Positions 12,501 to 17,583 of a stretch of DNA of 64,000 nucleotides are shown one piece after another; the first letter of the stretch is position 1; each line of letters opens with the position of its first letter. A model generated the notes under the pieces. The model saw only the letters and a program-made list of their open reading frames with translations. It made no database searches and was not told the DNA's origin. Position numbers and translations under genes: made by a program. The DNA is from an uncultured Blautia sp. (GTDB taxonomy: Bacteria; Bacillota; Clostridia; Lachnospirales; Lachnospiraceae), in assembly GCF_934371575.1 (NCBI RefSeq), contig NZ_CAKRNY010000013.1, forward strand, positions 1 through 64,000, in the 5' to 3' direction.

Positions 12501-12532
12501 AGGCACTTGACAGACTTGCATTCTTTGATTGA
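3542..12532 (+). CDS. Trimodular nonribosomal peptide synthetase with terminal reductase (A-T-C-A-T-C-A-T-R)
   Basis: This 2996-residue enzyme would assemble a tripeptide and release it reductively as an aldehyde or alcohol. Adenylation domains carry YTSGSTGKPKG (near residue 165), YTSGSTGVPKG (near 1174) and YTSGSTGKPKG (near 2173). Carrier domains carry GLSSISA (near 546), GLTSITA (near 1553) and canonical FFELGGSSL (near 2550). The two condensation domains carry HHIIADG (near 722 and 1724). The C-terminal thioester reductase has ITGATGFLG (near 2636) and a YxxxK pair (YIRTK, near 2795). There is no starter condensation domain and no thioesterase or epimerase. The first two carrier domains have a shortened, atypical serine motif compared with the third. 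The ATG at 3542 follows AGGAGGTG at ideal spacing; the GTG at 3533 lies inside that ribosome-binding site. The enzyme resembles the reductase-terminated NRPS family of gut Clostridia known for peptide aldehydes and pyrazinones. Substrates cannot be called with confidence. Confidence 0.95.
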   Translation: MSVINEKSNFAFAFQPVTKLFEEQVRLHPDKCAVASARESFTYVQLNEKANRVANSLIEKGVGRETIVGIVLERCCDFYAVRQGVLKSGGAFAVAAPDYPDDRIQFIFEDSGAPFVITTKQIADERRELFSKLSCTVLLLEELLASGNTENPDTVIGEHDLCYCIYTSGSTGKPKGVMIEHINLANFVNPDPRNAETYGYVSRGSVSLSMAAMTFDVSVLEEFLPLTNGMTAVIASDEEILNPLMLGELIIKNKVDIMTTTPTYLSNMIDLPQLQEAVFGIKVFDVGAEAFPPALYDKIRSVNPDAYIMNGYGPTETTISCTMKVITEGKNITIGTPNGNVKVYVVDKENRILPDGETGELVIAGLGVGRGYINLPEKTADVFIELNGERAYKTGDLAKINPEGEIEFFGRIDNQIKLRGLRIELGEIEEVINSFPGIVTSITVPVDNKYLCCYYMADRNIDCGEITAYASESLAHYMVPDVFIQLEKMPLTQNGKIDKKALPKPVSEPKNLKEPETPMQKKIFQIVAQVVENDFFGVDTSFYKAGLSSISAMKLCVLISDEFGVTVKTSDIHENNTVEKLEKYVMLAPKLRTYEKREVYPLTGSQKGIFAECSKNPESTVYNIPFLFELDPAVDTRKLSDAVARMVSAHSYLLTQVYLDDNGEMVQRPGNGTFVPEVIETTNEKFASQKEKLVRPFKLEKGCLLRVAIYVTEDKKYLFTDFHHIIADGNSYDIIFEDINKAYMGEKLEKETYTGFDAALDEEQQMKEGKYKKAEKYYDSIFEGIETESLPMPDLNGKAPEKGYLEKTMGMKEEAILSYCEKLGVTPNILFTGLFGILMAKYSNAEDSLFSTIYNGRNDSRLENTVCMLVKTLPVYCKFDPKTTVQAYMAELSEQMLSSMANDIFPFSDICAKYGLNSDLTFAYQAELSDDYPIGDTIARGHDLSLDMAKMPLLIQVREYNHTYVLTAEYRSDMYSQAFIDGILDSYEAAMSSALKTKLVSEISVISQHGVDKIAEFNHTESEYDRNKTISDMFDELVETIPDHTAVVYKDRKYTYKELDEISDRLGKYIASQGIGREDVVSILIPRCEYMAIAPMGVIKAGAAYQPLDPTYPKDRLMYMLGDSSAKLLIADRELLPLVDGYQGPVLFTDEIPQLEERDVELRKPELHDLFILLYTSGSTGVPKGCMLEYGNITAFCHWYKKYYHVDDSSKVAAYASFGFDASMMDIYGAIANGAELHIIPEEIRLDFIALQRYFEENGVTHSFMTTQVGRQFAMEMSCESLQYLSIGGEKLVPMEPPKDYRFFNAYGPTECTIFTTVFEVDKYYPNIPIGKALDNFKLYITDKFGHLLPYGACGELMISGWQVSRGYLNKPEKTAEVYTRNIYDDTEGYEVLYHSGDVARYLPDGNIQIIGRKDSQVKVRGFRIELSEVEEVIRRYEGIKDATVVAFDDPNGGGKYIAAYVVSDSQVDINKLNDFIKETKPPYMVPAVTMQIDEIPLNQNQKVNKKALPLPERKVEEIVKPENETQQKLFDCIAEVLGYTEFGITTDIYEAGLTSITAIKLNILISKAFDIVIKTSDIKDHPTIQMLEGFVKTAGKETRREIQENYPLTNTQEGIFIECTANMGSTIYNIPYLLKLDKKIDLDKLAEAIDCTVAAHPYLKTRLFMSDEGEVLQKRDDALTYKTQIINGMNRETLVRPYMLFNEQLFRFEIHRTCDGNYLFLDIHHIIADGTSLGIILNDINRAYSGEKLEVEAYTSYDLALDNRDALAGDAYKNAESYYKSIFENVGGSINFYPDKSGAVPTAEMYHRETSEFSVQDVKAFCKKHGITENVFFISAFGITLGKYNFRKNAVFTTIYHGRNDSRLSDTVGMLVKTLPVYCDFSGSTTDCMNAVQQQLINSMNNDIYPFSQISHEFNIKADAMVIYQGDNFAFDNIGGEYAQEEPVQLNAAKAPVSISISIERNKFVFEIEYRGDMYNEETIKYLADNLETTADGILREYQPEEIRLMFEEETKMEDDPSHAGKTFVDLFREAVAKYPDRPAVRDGMGELTYKELDHMSDYVAQKLTENGFGREKVAGILCGRTKEYAVAYIGVMKAGGAYVPLDPEYPQSRIEYMLKDSEAENLLVIDRYRSLVGFYDQNVISLDDVAAESKDFALSVELTAPKPENLAYMIYTSGSTGKPKGVMLEQRNLLNLIEYILMTRKLTPDDIVAEFASFCFDASVIDLFAPLTAGAVLYILPESIRKDAVAVGKFIKEEKITTATFPTQMGELVAELLDDAPSLKFVTLGGEKFKYYRDRTYQMINGYGPTENTVSSTEFLVDKQYDNIPIGKSQRNIRSYIVDENMNRLPVGASGELCHAGRQIARGYHNLPEKTASVFVENPFSVCNEDKRLYRTGDMVRMKGDGNIEYIGRIDSQVKIRGYRIELGEIEGALLKHDLVKNAAVTVIEKGGNKYITAYYTGETIPEDELKPFLNPLIPDYMMPSFFVHLEEMPVTPGGKIDKKALPVPEVTTTASTDYVEPVTTVQIALCEIFEKALGIEKVGIEDNFFELGGSSLTASKVAVMCLSKNISIVYADIFKYPTIRELSAIVDNSEAFENPQSENEFSSYNYNRIQSVISGNVEENVNQVTKEEIGDIMITGATGFLGIHVLKAYLDNYDGKVYCLVRKGKYESMEKRMMHMLMYYFDNPCQELFGERIICVDGDITSKEQVEKFADYKFNTIINCAACVKHFAAGDVLEKINVHGVENLIEFCKNNGRRLIQISTVSVAGEGSDGVPPMSRVFNENDLYIGQNITNEYIRTKFLAERAVLEAVSSGLDGKVIRVGNLMSRNSDGEFQINFITNGFLRSLRGYEAVGKFPIGAMHEVTEFSPIDSTALAVLRLVQTDRRFTVFHACNSHHIYMADLIYAMRSHGFDIDIVSDEAFEAAVKEFAKNSDDSDVVSGLIAYTAHNENEIYTLDYSNRFTAQVLYRLDYKWPVTDDRYLESAIEALDRLAFFD

Positions 12533-12560
12533 TTTACGCAACTTAAAGGAGGAAATTGTA

Positions 12561-12863
12561 ATGGAAATTGTAAGTAAGACAGAGGGCAGCAAGGTAACTA
12601 TGGAGATCACAGGATGGCTTGACACCCAGACTGCACCGCAGCTGGAAAAGGAGCTGTCAGCACTTGATCCTGGCACAACAAGCCTGGTATTTGACTTTGC
12701 AAACCTGGAATATATCTCTTCCGCCGGACTTCGTCTGGTAATCGCCGCTTATAAGAAGATGGCAGGCAAGGAAGGCTTCAGGATTGTAAATGTTTCTGAT
12801 GAAGTGTACGATGTTTTCAGCCTTACCGGATTTGACCAGAAGATCAATATTGAGAAAAGATAA
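12561..12863 (+). CDS. STAS-domain anti-sigma factor antagonist
   Basis: This 100-residue protein is a single STAS domain of the SpoIIAA/RsbV type. The conserved phosphorylatable serine motif is present (EYISSAGLRLVI). An AAAGGAGG ribosome-binding site lies 8 bases before the ATG at 12561, 28 bp after the NRPS stop. Proteins of this family bind RsbW-like kinases in the unphosphorylated state and are released by phosphorylation. Here the partners could be the stand-alone HATPase encoded next and/or the HATPase domain fused to the MATE exporter. The gene's position inside the NRPS operon is unusual for a housekeeping sigma regulator. Confidence 0.92.
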   Translation: MEIVSKTEGSKVTMEITGWLDTQTAPQLEKELSALDPGTTSLVFDFANLEYISSAGLRLVIAAYKKMAGKEGFRIVNVSDEVYDVFSLTGFDQKINIEKR

Positions 12864-12919
12864 AAACAGGAAATGGAATTATTATTTACGTCAGGCGGGG
12901 TGATTTTCTGAAAAGCTAT

Positions 12920-13315
12920 GTGGAAGATAAAGCAGAACAGTTTGAGAAATGTCTGGAATTGTCCTGTGATCTATCAGAACTTGAAAAAATAAAAAAATGC
13001 ATCTTTGAGCTTCAGATCGATAACGGAATAAAAAAGAAAATTTTTCTTGCATGTGACGAAATTTTTTCCAATATCACAAGCTATTCCGGAGCAGAGTGGG
13101 TACAGCTTTGCTGTATTAAGAGTGCAGATAAAGTGACGGTTACCTTTACAGATAATGGAATATCCTTCAATCCGCTTGAAAGCAAGGTGGAAATGGATTT
13201 TGAAGATTTCGATCTGGGTGGAATGGGGATCAGTCTTGTGAAAAAATTATGCTCCTGTATCAATTACAGTAACATTCGGGGGGCAAATATCCTCAGTCTG
13301 GAATTTGCAGTGTAA
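12920..13315 (+). CDS. RsbW-like HATPase (anti-sigma factor kinase)
   Basis: This ~131-residue protein is a small GHKL ATPase with an N-box (ACDEIFSNIT), a G1 box (TDNGISFNPL) and a G2 box (GGMGISLVKKL). It closely resembles the domain fused to the exporter in the same operon; both carry an NGxxFNPLE-like segment, so they are probably paralogues. The start is uncertain. GTG at 12920 has a poor ribosome-binding site. An in-frame CTG at 12908 lies at good distance from GGCGGGGTGA, and it overlaps the TGA of a 12-codon reading frame (12873-12911). It probably phosphorylates the STAS protein encoded just upstream. No sigma factor is encoded beside it, so the final target is unknown. Confidence 0.88.
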   Translation: MEDKAEQFEKCLELSCDLSELEKIKKCIFELQIDNGIKKKIFLACDEIFSNITSYSGAEWVQLCCIKSADKVTVTFTDNGISFNPLESKVEMDFEDFDLGGMGISLVKKLCSCINYSNIRGANILSLEFAV

Positions 13316-13322
13316 AAGAACG

Positions 13323-13955
13323 ATGAAATTATACAGAATCAATATTAATAATTTTGAGGATCCTCTGCAAAATGAAAGTCTTCTGGAACTGGTTGGTCCA
13401 GAAAGAAGAAAAAAGGTCATCCGGTATTGCCAGCCGGATGACCGGAAAAGAAGCCTGGGCGCAGGTATTGTGATTAAAACCATTCTTAACGAAAACGGAC
13501 TTTCGGAAAGCAGTCTGAAATATTCCGAAAACGAAAAACCCACGGCGGATAATCTTTTCTTTAACATAACCCATTCCGGTGCTTATGTTGTGGGAGTGCA
13601 GTCAGACTGTGAGGTGGGATGTGACATCGAAAAAATAGATGCGGCACCGCTGGAAATTGCGGAGCATTATTTTCGTCCCGCGGAATGTGAGTATATAAAA
13701 TCTGCGAAGGATAAAAACAGGGCATTTTTTACACTATGGACATTAAAGGAAAGTTATATGAAAATGACAGGACGGGGACTGAGCATTCCATTGGATTCCT
13801 TTGAAATTATCCGGAAGGCAAATGGATATGCCTTGAAGGAATCTTATGGAAAGCCCTGTTTCCTTAAAACCATGGAATTTGATGACCATGTTTTTTCAGT
13901 ATGCAATGAAACTGAGTTTGCATTTGGGCCCGGTGATTTCCATGATATTATGTGA
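13323..13955 (+). CDS. Sfp-type 4'-phosphopantetheinyl transferase
   Basis: This 210-residue enzyme would add the phosphopantetheine arm to the three carrier domains of the NRPS. Family motifs are present: FNITHSG, GCDIEKI (Mg-binding Asp/Glu) and the W-x-x-KES-x-x-K box (WTLKESYMKMTGRG). The ATG at 13323 lies 7 bp after the stop of the ATPase gene, so translation is probably coupled; an earlier in-frame TTG overlaps that gene. It closes the biosynthetic operon. No clear terminator follows before the ribosomal-protein promoter near 14033. Confidence 0.95.
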   Translation: MKLYRININNFEDPLQNESLLELVGPERRKKVIRYCQPDDRKRSLGAGIVIKTILNENGLSESSLKYSENEKPTADNLFFNITHSGAYVVGVQSDCEVGCDIEKIDAAPLEIAEHYFRPAECEYIKSAKDKNRAFFTLWTLKESYMKMTGRGLSIPLDSFEIIRKANGYALKESYGKPCFLKTMEFDDHVFSVCNETEFAFGPGDFHDIM

Positions 13956-14032
13956 CAGCCGGACGGAAGCCCAGGGGCGAAAAACCAACAAAAATTCAGC
14001 AAAAATTCATTAAGAAATTATATGCAAAAGAC

Positions 14033-14062
14033 TTGACGGATATGTTTGCATTGTGGTAAACT
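14033..14062 (+). promoter_or_regulatory. Promoter of the rpmG-secE-nusG-rplK-rplA operon
   Basis: TTGACG at 14033-14038 and TAAACT at 14057-14062 are separated by 18 bp, in an AT-rich intergenic stretch just upstream of rpmG. A T8 run at 14089-14096 follows in the leader but no strong hairpin precedes it. Confidence 0.65.
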
Positions 14063-14171
14063 GTACAAGCGACATGGAAGTTAGGTCTTTTTTTTATGCC
14101 TGAAAACGATGGCGGATACATCGAACAGGTACAGAAAGACCATGCAAATGAAAACACTGGAGGTGGAAGTT

Positions 14172-14321
14172 GTGCGCGTTAGGATTACATTAGCATGTAC
14201 AGAGTGCAAGCAGCGTAACTACAATATGACTAAGGAGAAAAAGAACCATCCTGAGAGAATGGAAACCAAGAAATATTGTAAGTTCTGCCAGAGACACACA
14301 ATGCACAAGGAAACAAAATAG
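14172..14321 (+). CDS. rpmG: 50S ribosomal protein L33
   Basis: This 49-residue zinc-type L33 has the four cysteines in CTEC and CKFC and the usual end (HKETK). The GTG at 14172 is chosen because it gives the family's normal N-terminus ([18 protein letters not shown]) and follows GGAGGTGG at 6-base spacing; longer in-frame starts would add a non-conserved extension. The rpmG-secE-nusG order is conserved in Firmicutes. Confidence 0.97.
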   Translation: MRVRITLACTECKQRNYNMTKEKKNHPERMETKKYCKFCQRHTMHKETK

Positions 14322-14346
14322 TCACTTTAGATTGTGAGGTTAGGCT

Positions 14347-14571
14347 ATGCAAGAAAAAGAAAAATCTGCAGGCAAGACCGCCAAGGCTAAGGAGCCGAAG
14401 AAATCCTGGTTCCAGGGGCTGAAGGCAGAGTTCAACAAAATTGTCTGGACAGACCGCGAAACACTGATGAAACAGTCAGTTGTTGTTATTGTCATAACCG
14501 TAATTCTCGGTGTGATCATCAGTGTGATGGATGCAGGCATTCTGGAATGCATTAATCTTTTAATCAAATAA
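14347..14571 (+). CDS. secE: Preprotein translocase subunit SecE
   Basis: This 74-residue protein has a charged N-terminus, the conserved amphipathic segment (FNKIVWTDRETL) and one C-terminal membrane helix, as in the short SecE of Gram-positive bacteria. It is the essential small subunit of the SecYEG channel. Position between rpmG and nusG is canonical. Confidence 0.95.
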   Translation: MQEKEKSAGKTAKAKEPKKSWFQGLKAEFNKIVWTDRETLMKQSVVVIVITVILGVIISVMDAGILECINLLIK

Positions 14572-14587
14572 GGACAAAGGTGATTGT

Positions 14588-15103
14588 ATGTCAGAAGCAA
14601 AATGGTACGTTGTCCATACCTATTCCGGTTATGAGAACAAGGTAAAGGCCAACATTGAGAAGACAATTGAAAACCGACATCTTGAGGATCAGATTCTGGA
14701 AGTACGGGTTCCTCTGGAAGACGTTGTGGAGATGCGTAATGGTGTTTCCAAGCAGGTTCAGAGAAAAATGTTCCCAAGCTATGTTCTTATCAACATGGTC
14801 ATGAACGACGATACCTGGTATGTTGTCCGGAATACCCGTGGAGTGACTGGGTTTGTTGGTCCGGGATCCAAGCCTGTACCGCTCACAGAAGAGGAAATGA
14901 AGCCGCTGGGCATCAAAGATGAGACTGTCCACGTTGATTTCGCTGAGGGCGATACCGTAGTAGTAACAGGCGGAGCCTGGAAAGACACTACAGGCGTTGT
15001 GACTGCCATCAATCCGCAGAAACAGCTTGTAACGATCAATGTAGAGATGTTTGGACGCGAAACACCGGTTGTAATCAGTTTCGCAGAAGTTCAGAAAATG
15101 TAA
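14588..15103 (+). CDS. nusG: Transcription termination/antitermination factor NusG
   Basis: This 171-residue protein has an N-terminal NGN domain starting WYVVHTYSGYENKVK and a C-terminal KOW domain (EGDTVVVTGGAWKDTTGVV). It binds RNA polymerase and affects pausing and termination. Start ATG 14588 lies 16 bp after secE. Confidence 0.97.
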   Translation: MSEAKWYVVHTYSGYENKVKANIEKTIENRHLEDQILEVRVPLEDVVEMRNGVSKQVQRKMFPSYVLINMVMNDDTWYVVRNTRGVTGFVGPGSKPVPLTEEEMKPLGIKDETVHVDFAEGDTVVVTGGAWKDTTGVVTAINPQKQLVTINVEMFGRETPVVISFAEVQKM

Positions 15104-15125
15104 CAGACAAAGGTAACACAATATC

Positions 15126-15155
15126 GTGGGAGGGACATACCCCCGCCAATACCAC
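15126..15155 (+). promoter_or_regulatory. Conserved hairpin before rplK (candidate r-protein control site)
   Basis: The motif GTGGGAGGG...CCCCGCC...ACCAC can fold with GTGG pairing to CCAC and an inner G/C stem, ending just before the ribosome-binding site of rplK. A close copy precedes rplA. The repetition and position suggest autogenous control, probably by L1, but that is inference. Confidence 0.5.
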
Positions 15156-15171
15156 ATAGGAGGTGCCGAAA

Positions 15172-15597
15172 ATGGCAAAGAAAGTAACAGGATATATCAA
15201 ATTACAGATTCCCGCTGGTAAAGCAACTCCAGCACCACCTGTAGGTCCGGCTCTTGGACAGCACGGTGTAAATATCGTTCAGTTTACAAAAGAGTTCAAT
15301 GCAAGAACAGCAGACCAGGATGGTATGATCATTCCTGTAGTAATCACTGTTTATGCAGATAGAAGTTTCAGCTTCATAACCAAAACTCCGCCGGCTGCAG
15401 TTCTTCTTAAGAAAGCTGCAAACATCAAATCCGGTTCCGGCGTACCGAACAAAACAAAAGTTGCTAAAGTTACAAAGGCTCAGGTTGAGGAGATCGCTCA
15501 GCTTAAGATGAAAGACTTAAATGCAGCATCCATCGAAGCAGCAGCAAGCATGATTGCTGGTACTGCAAGAAGTATGGGAATTGAAGTAGTTGATTAA
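15172..15597 (+). CDS. rplK: 50S ribosomal protein L11
   Basis: This 141-residue protein begins [18 protein letters not shown] and has the L11 hallmarks [13 protein letters not shown] and [13 protein letters not shown] 15172 follows AGGAGGTG; an earlier in-frame GTG falls inside that ribosome-binding site. Confidence 0.98.
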   Translation: MAKKVTGYIKLQIPAGKATPAPPVGPALGQHGVNIVQFTKEFNARTADQDGMIIPVVITVYADRSFSFITKTPPAAVLLKKAANIKSGSGVPNKTKVAKVTKAQVEEIAQLKMKDLNAASIEAAASMIAGTARSMGIEVVD

Positions 15598-15610
15598 TCA
15601 CAAATAGTAA

Positions 15611-15639
15611 GTGGGAGGGCTTTTCCCCGCAAATACCAC
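15611..15639 (+). promoter_or_regulatory. Second copy of the GTGGGAGGG...CCAC hairpin, before rplA
   Basis: GTGGGAGGG at 15611-15619 and CCCCGC then AATACCAC down to 15639 repeat the layout seen before rplK, again directly followed by the GGAGG of the next gene. Confidence 0.5.
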
Positions 15640-15653
15640 AGGAGGTTATAGAA

Positions 15654-16346
15654 ATGAAACGAGGAAAGAAATACGTGGAAGCTGCTAAGGCAGTAGACCG
15701 CGCAACATTATACGATACTGATGAAGCTATCAGCTTAGTTAAAAAAGCTGCTGTTGCCAAATTTGACGAGACTATCGAAGTTCATATCCGCACAGGCTGC
15801 GATGGACGTCATGCAGATCAGCAGATCCGTGGTGCAGTAGTTCTGCCACACGGTACAGGTAAAACTGTCCGTGTTCTTGTATTCGCTAAGGATGCAAAAG
15901 CTGAGGAAGCTAAGGCTGCAGGTGCTGATTTCGTTGGCGCTGAGGACCTTATTCCGAAGATCCAGAACGAAGGATGGCTTGACTTCGACGTTGTTGTTGC
16001 AACTCCAGATATGATGGGTGTTGTTGGACGTCTTGGTCGTGTACTTGGACCGAAAGGTTTAATGCCTAACCCGAAGGCTGGTACAGTAACTATGGATGTT
16101 ACTAAAGCTGTTAATGATATCAAAGCTGGTAAGATTGAGTATCGTCTTGACAAATCAAACATTATCCATGTGCCGATCGGTAAAGCTTCCTTTACTGAGG
16201 AGCAGTTAAGCGACAACTTCCAGACGCTGATTGGAGCTATTGTAAAGGCTAGACCTAGCACACTGAAAGGACAGTATTTAAAGAGCGTTGTTATCGCTCC
16301 GACAATGGGTCCTGGAGTGAAGATCAACCCGATCAAATTAGCTTAA
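15654..16346 (+). CDS. rplA: 50S ribosomal protein L1
   Basis: This 230-residue protein starts [16 protein letters not shown] and includes the signature [18 protein letters not shown] and the conserved [15 protein letters not shown]. It binds 23S rRNA at the L1 stalk and represses its own mRNA in many bacteria. It is the last gene of this operon; a terminator follows at once instead of the usual rplJ-rplL. Confidence 0.98.
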   Translation: MKRGKKYVEAAKAVDRATLYDTDEAISLVKKAAVAKFDETIEVHIRTGCDGRHADQQIRGAVVLPHGTGKTVRVLVFAKDAKAEEAKAAGADFVGAEDLIPKIQNEGWLDFDVVVATPDMMGVVGRLGRVLGPKGLMPNPKAGTVTMDVTKAVNDIKAGKIEYRLDKSNIIHVPIGKASFTEEQLSDNFQTLIGAIVKARPSTLKGQYLKSVVIAPTMGPGVKINPIKLA

Positions 16347-16361
16347 TAGATGAGATGAAGA

Positions 16362-16389
16362 GCACTCACCGCGAGGTGGGTGCTTTTTG
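16362..16389 (+). terminator. Terminator after rplA
   Basis: GCACTCACC (16362-16370) pairs with GGTGGGTGC (16375-16383) with one G-U pair, loop GCGA, followed by TTTTT. Confidence 0.88.
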
Positions 16390-16479
16390 CGTTATAAAAC
16401 TTACAGGAAAATTAAAGACTGGTGTGGTAAGATGAGATAGTATATAATATAAGAATTAAATGTTAAGGTGGTGCAATCG

Positions 16480-17445
16480 ATGGCGAAGAATAGAAACAGA
16501 CGAAAGAAAGAGCGGCGGCGGATGGTAATCAGTGCCTTGATAGAGCTTTTGATTCTGCTGCTTCTGGCGGGGGCTTTTTGCTGGAACAGAGGCCTGAGCG
16601 CCAGAGTATCCGGGCTCCTTGGAGTTTTCGACAGACCGCCTGTGACGGAACTGGATGTGTCGGGAGTGAACAGCTCAAATGTGCTTTTAATGGATGTAAA
16701 AAGCGGAAAGGTCATTGGAAATCTGAATGGGGAAGAGCGGATTTATCCGGCGTCCATGACGAAGATCATGACTGCAATTGTGGCGCTGGAAGCATTTTCA
16801 GATCTGGATCATGAGATTACGTTAAGTGAGAATATTTTTTATGCTCTGGACGGACAGGATGCCACACAGGCAGGCTTTCAGCCAGGGGAGAGCGTGAGAG
16901 TGCGTGATCTGGTCTACGGCGTAATGCTGCCTTCCGGAGCAGAATGTTGTCTGGCTTTGGCAGATGAAGTGTCAGGTTCAGAAGAAGCTTTTGTGGCAAA
17001 AATGAATCAGAAGGCGAAATCTATTGGCATGAAGAATACTAATTTTATGAATTCTACAGGGCTTCATGATTCGGAGCATTACAGTACAGCATATGATATG
17101 GCGCTGCTTTTGAAATATGCTTTACATAATGATGCGTTTCGTGATGTGATCGGGAGTTATTTTCACTCAACACCGGCGACCAATGTACATCCTGAGGGAA
17201 TTACTTATTACAGTACCATGTTTAAAAACATGTCGGATACATCGGTAACCGGCGGAGAAATTCTGGGCGGCAAAACCGGGTATACCTCTGAGGCAGGTCA
17301 TTGTCTGGCAAGCTTTGCACAGATTTATGGCAGGGAGTACATTCTGGTAACTGCAGGCGCAGCTGCAGATGCTACGGGAGTGCCGCATTTATTAGATGCC
17401 AAGACGATATATAACCGGCTAGGTGAAGCGGTGGCACAGAAATAA
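16480..17445 (+). CDS. Serine-type D-alanyl-D-alanine carboxypeptidase (DacF/PBP5-like, S11)
   Basis: This 321-residue membrane-anchored enzyme trims the terminal D-Ala of peptidoglycan stem peptides. It has a basic N-terminus, one membrane helix (residues about 16-36), then the S11 domain with SMTK (active-site Ser/Lys), LPSGAE in place of the SxN box, and GGKTGYT (KTG box). The ATG at 16480 follows AAGGTGGTG at 6-base spacing; an earlier GTG lies in that ribosome-binding site. A perfect TATAAT (16443-16448) lies just upstream, though the -35 is weak. It lacks the usual C-terminal amphipathic anchor domain, consistent with the N-terminal anchor. Confidence 0.9.
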   Translation: MAKNRNRRKKERRRMVISALIELLILLLLAGAFCWNRGLSARVSGLLGVFDRPPVTELDVSGVNSSNVLLMDVKSGKVIGNLNGEERIYPASMTKIMTAIVALEAFSDLDHEITLSENIFYALDGQDATQAGFQPGESVRVRDLVYGVMLPSGAECCLALADEVSGSEEAFVAKMNQKAKSIGMKNTNFMNSTGLHDSEHYSTAYDMALLLKYALHNDAFRDVIGSYFHSTPATNVHPEGITYYSTMFKNMSDTSVTGGEILGGKTGYTSEAGHCLASFAQIYGREYILVTAGAAADATGVPHLLDAKTIYNRLGEAVAQK

Positions 17446-17483
17446 GAAATGACAAATCCAGTGAGGAATTAAATAAACAAAAT

Positions 17484-17555
17484 AAAAGAGCATTCACGCA
17501 ATGATACATATCACAATTCATATGAAGGATTGTGAAAGAAGTGAATGCTCTTTTT
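17484..17555. terminator. Bidirectional terminator between convergent genes
   Basis: AAAAGAGCATTCAC (17484-17497) pairs with GTGAATGCTCTTTTT (17541-17555), flanked by A and T runs so it can work for both the carboxypeptidase (+) and the dehydrogenase (-). A second small hairpin (TCACAAT/ATTGTGA, 17511-17535) sits in the loop. Confidence 0.88.
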
Positions 17556-17583
17556 CTATGCTGTGTTTTGAGTCAGGATGGTG

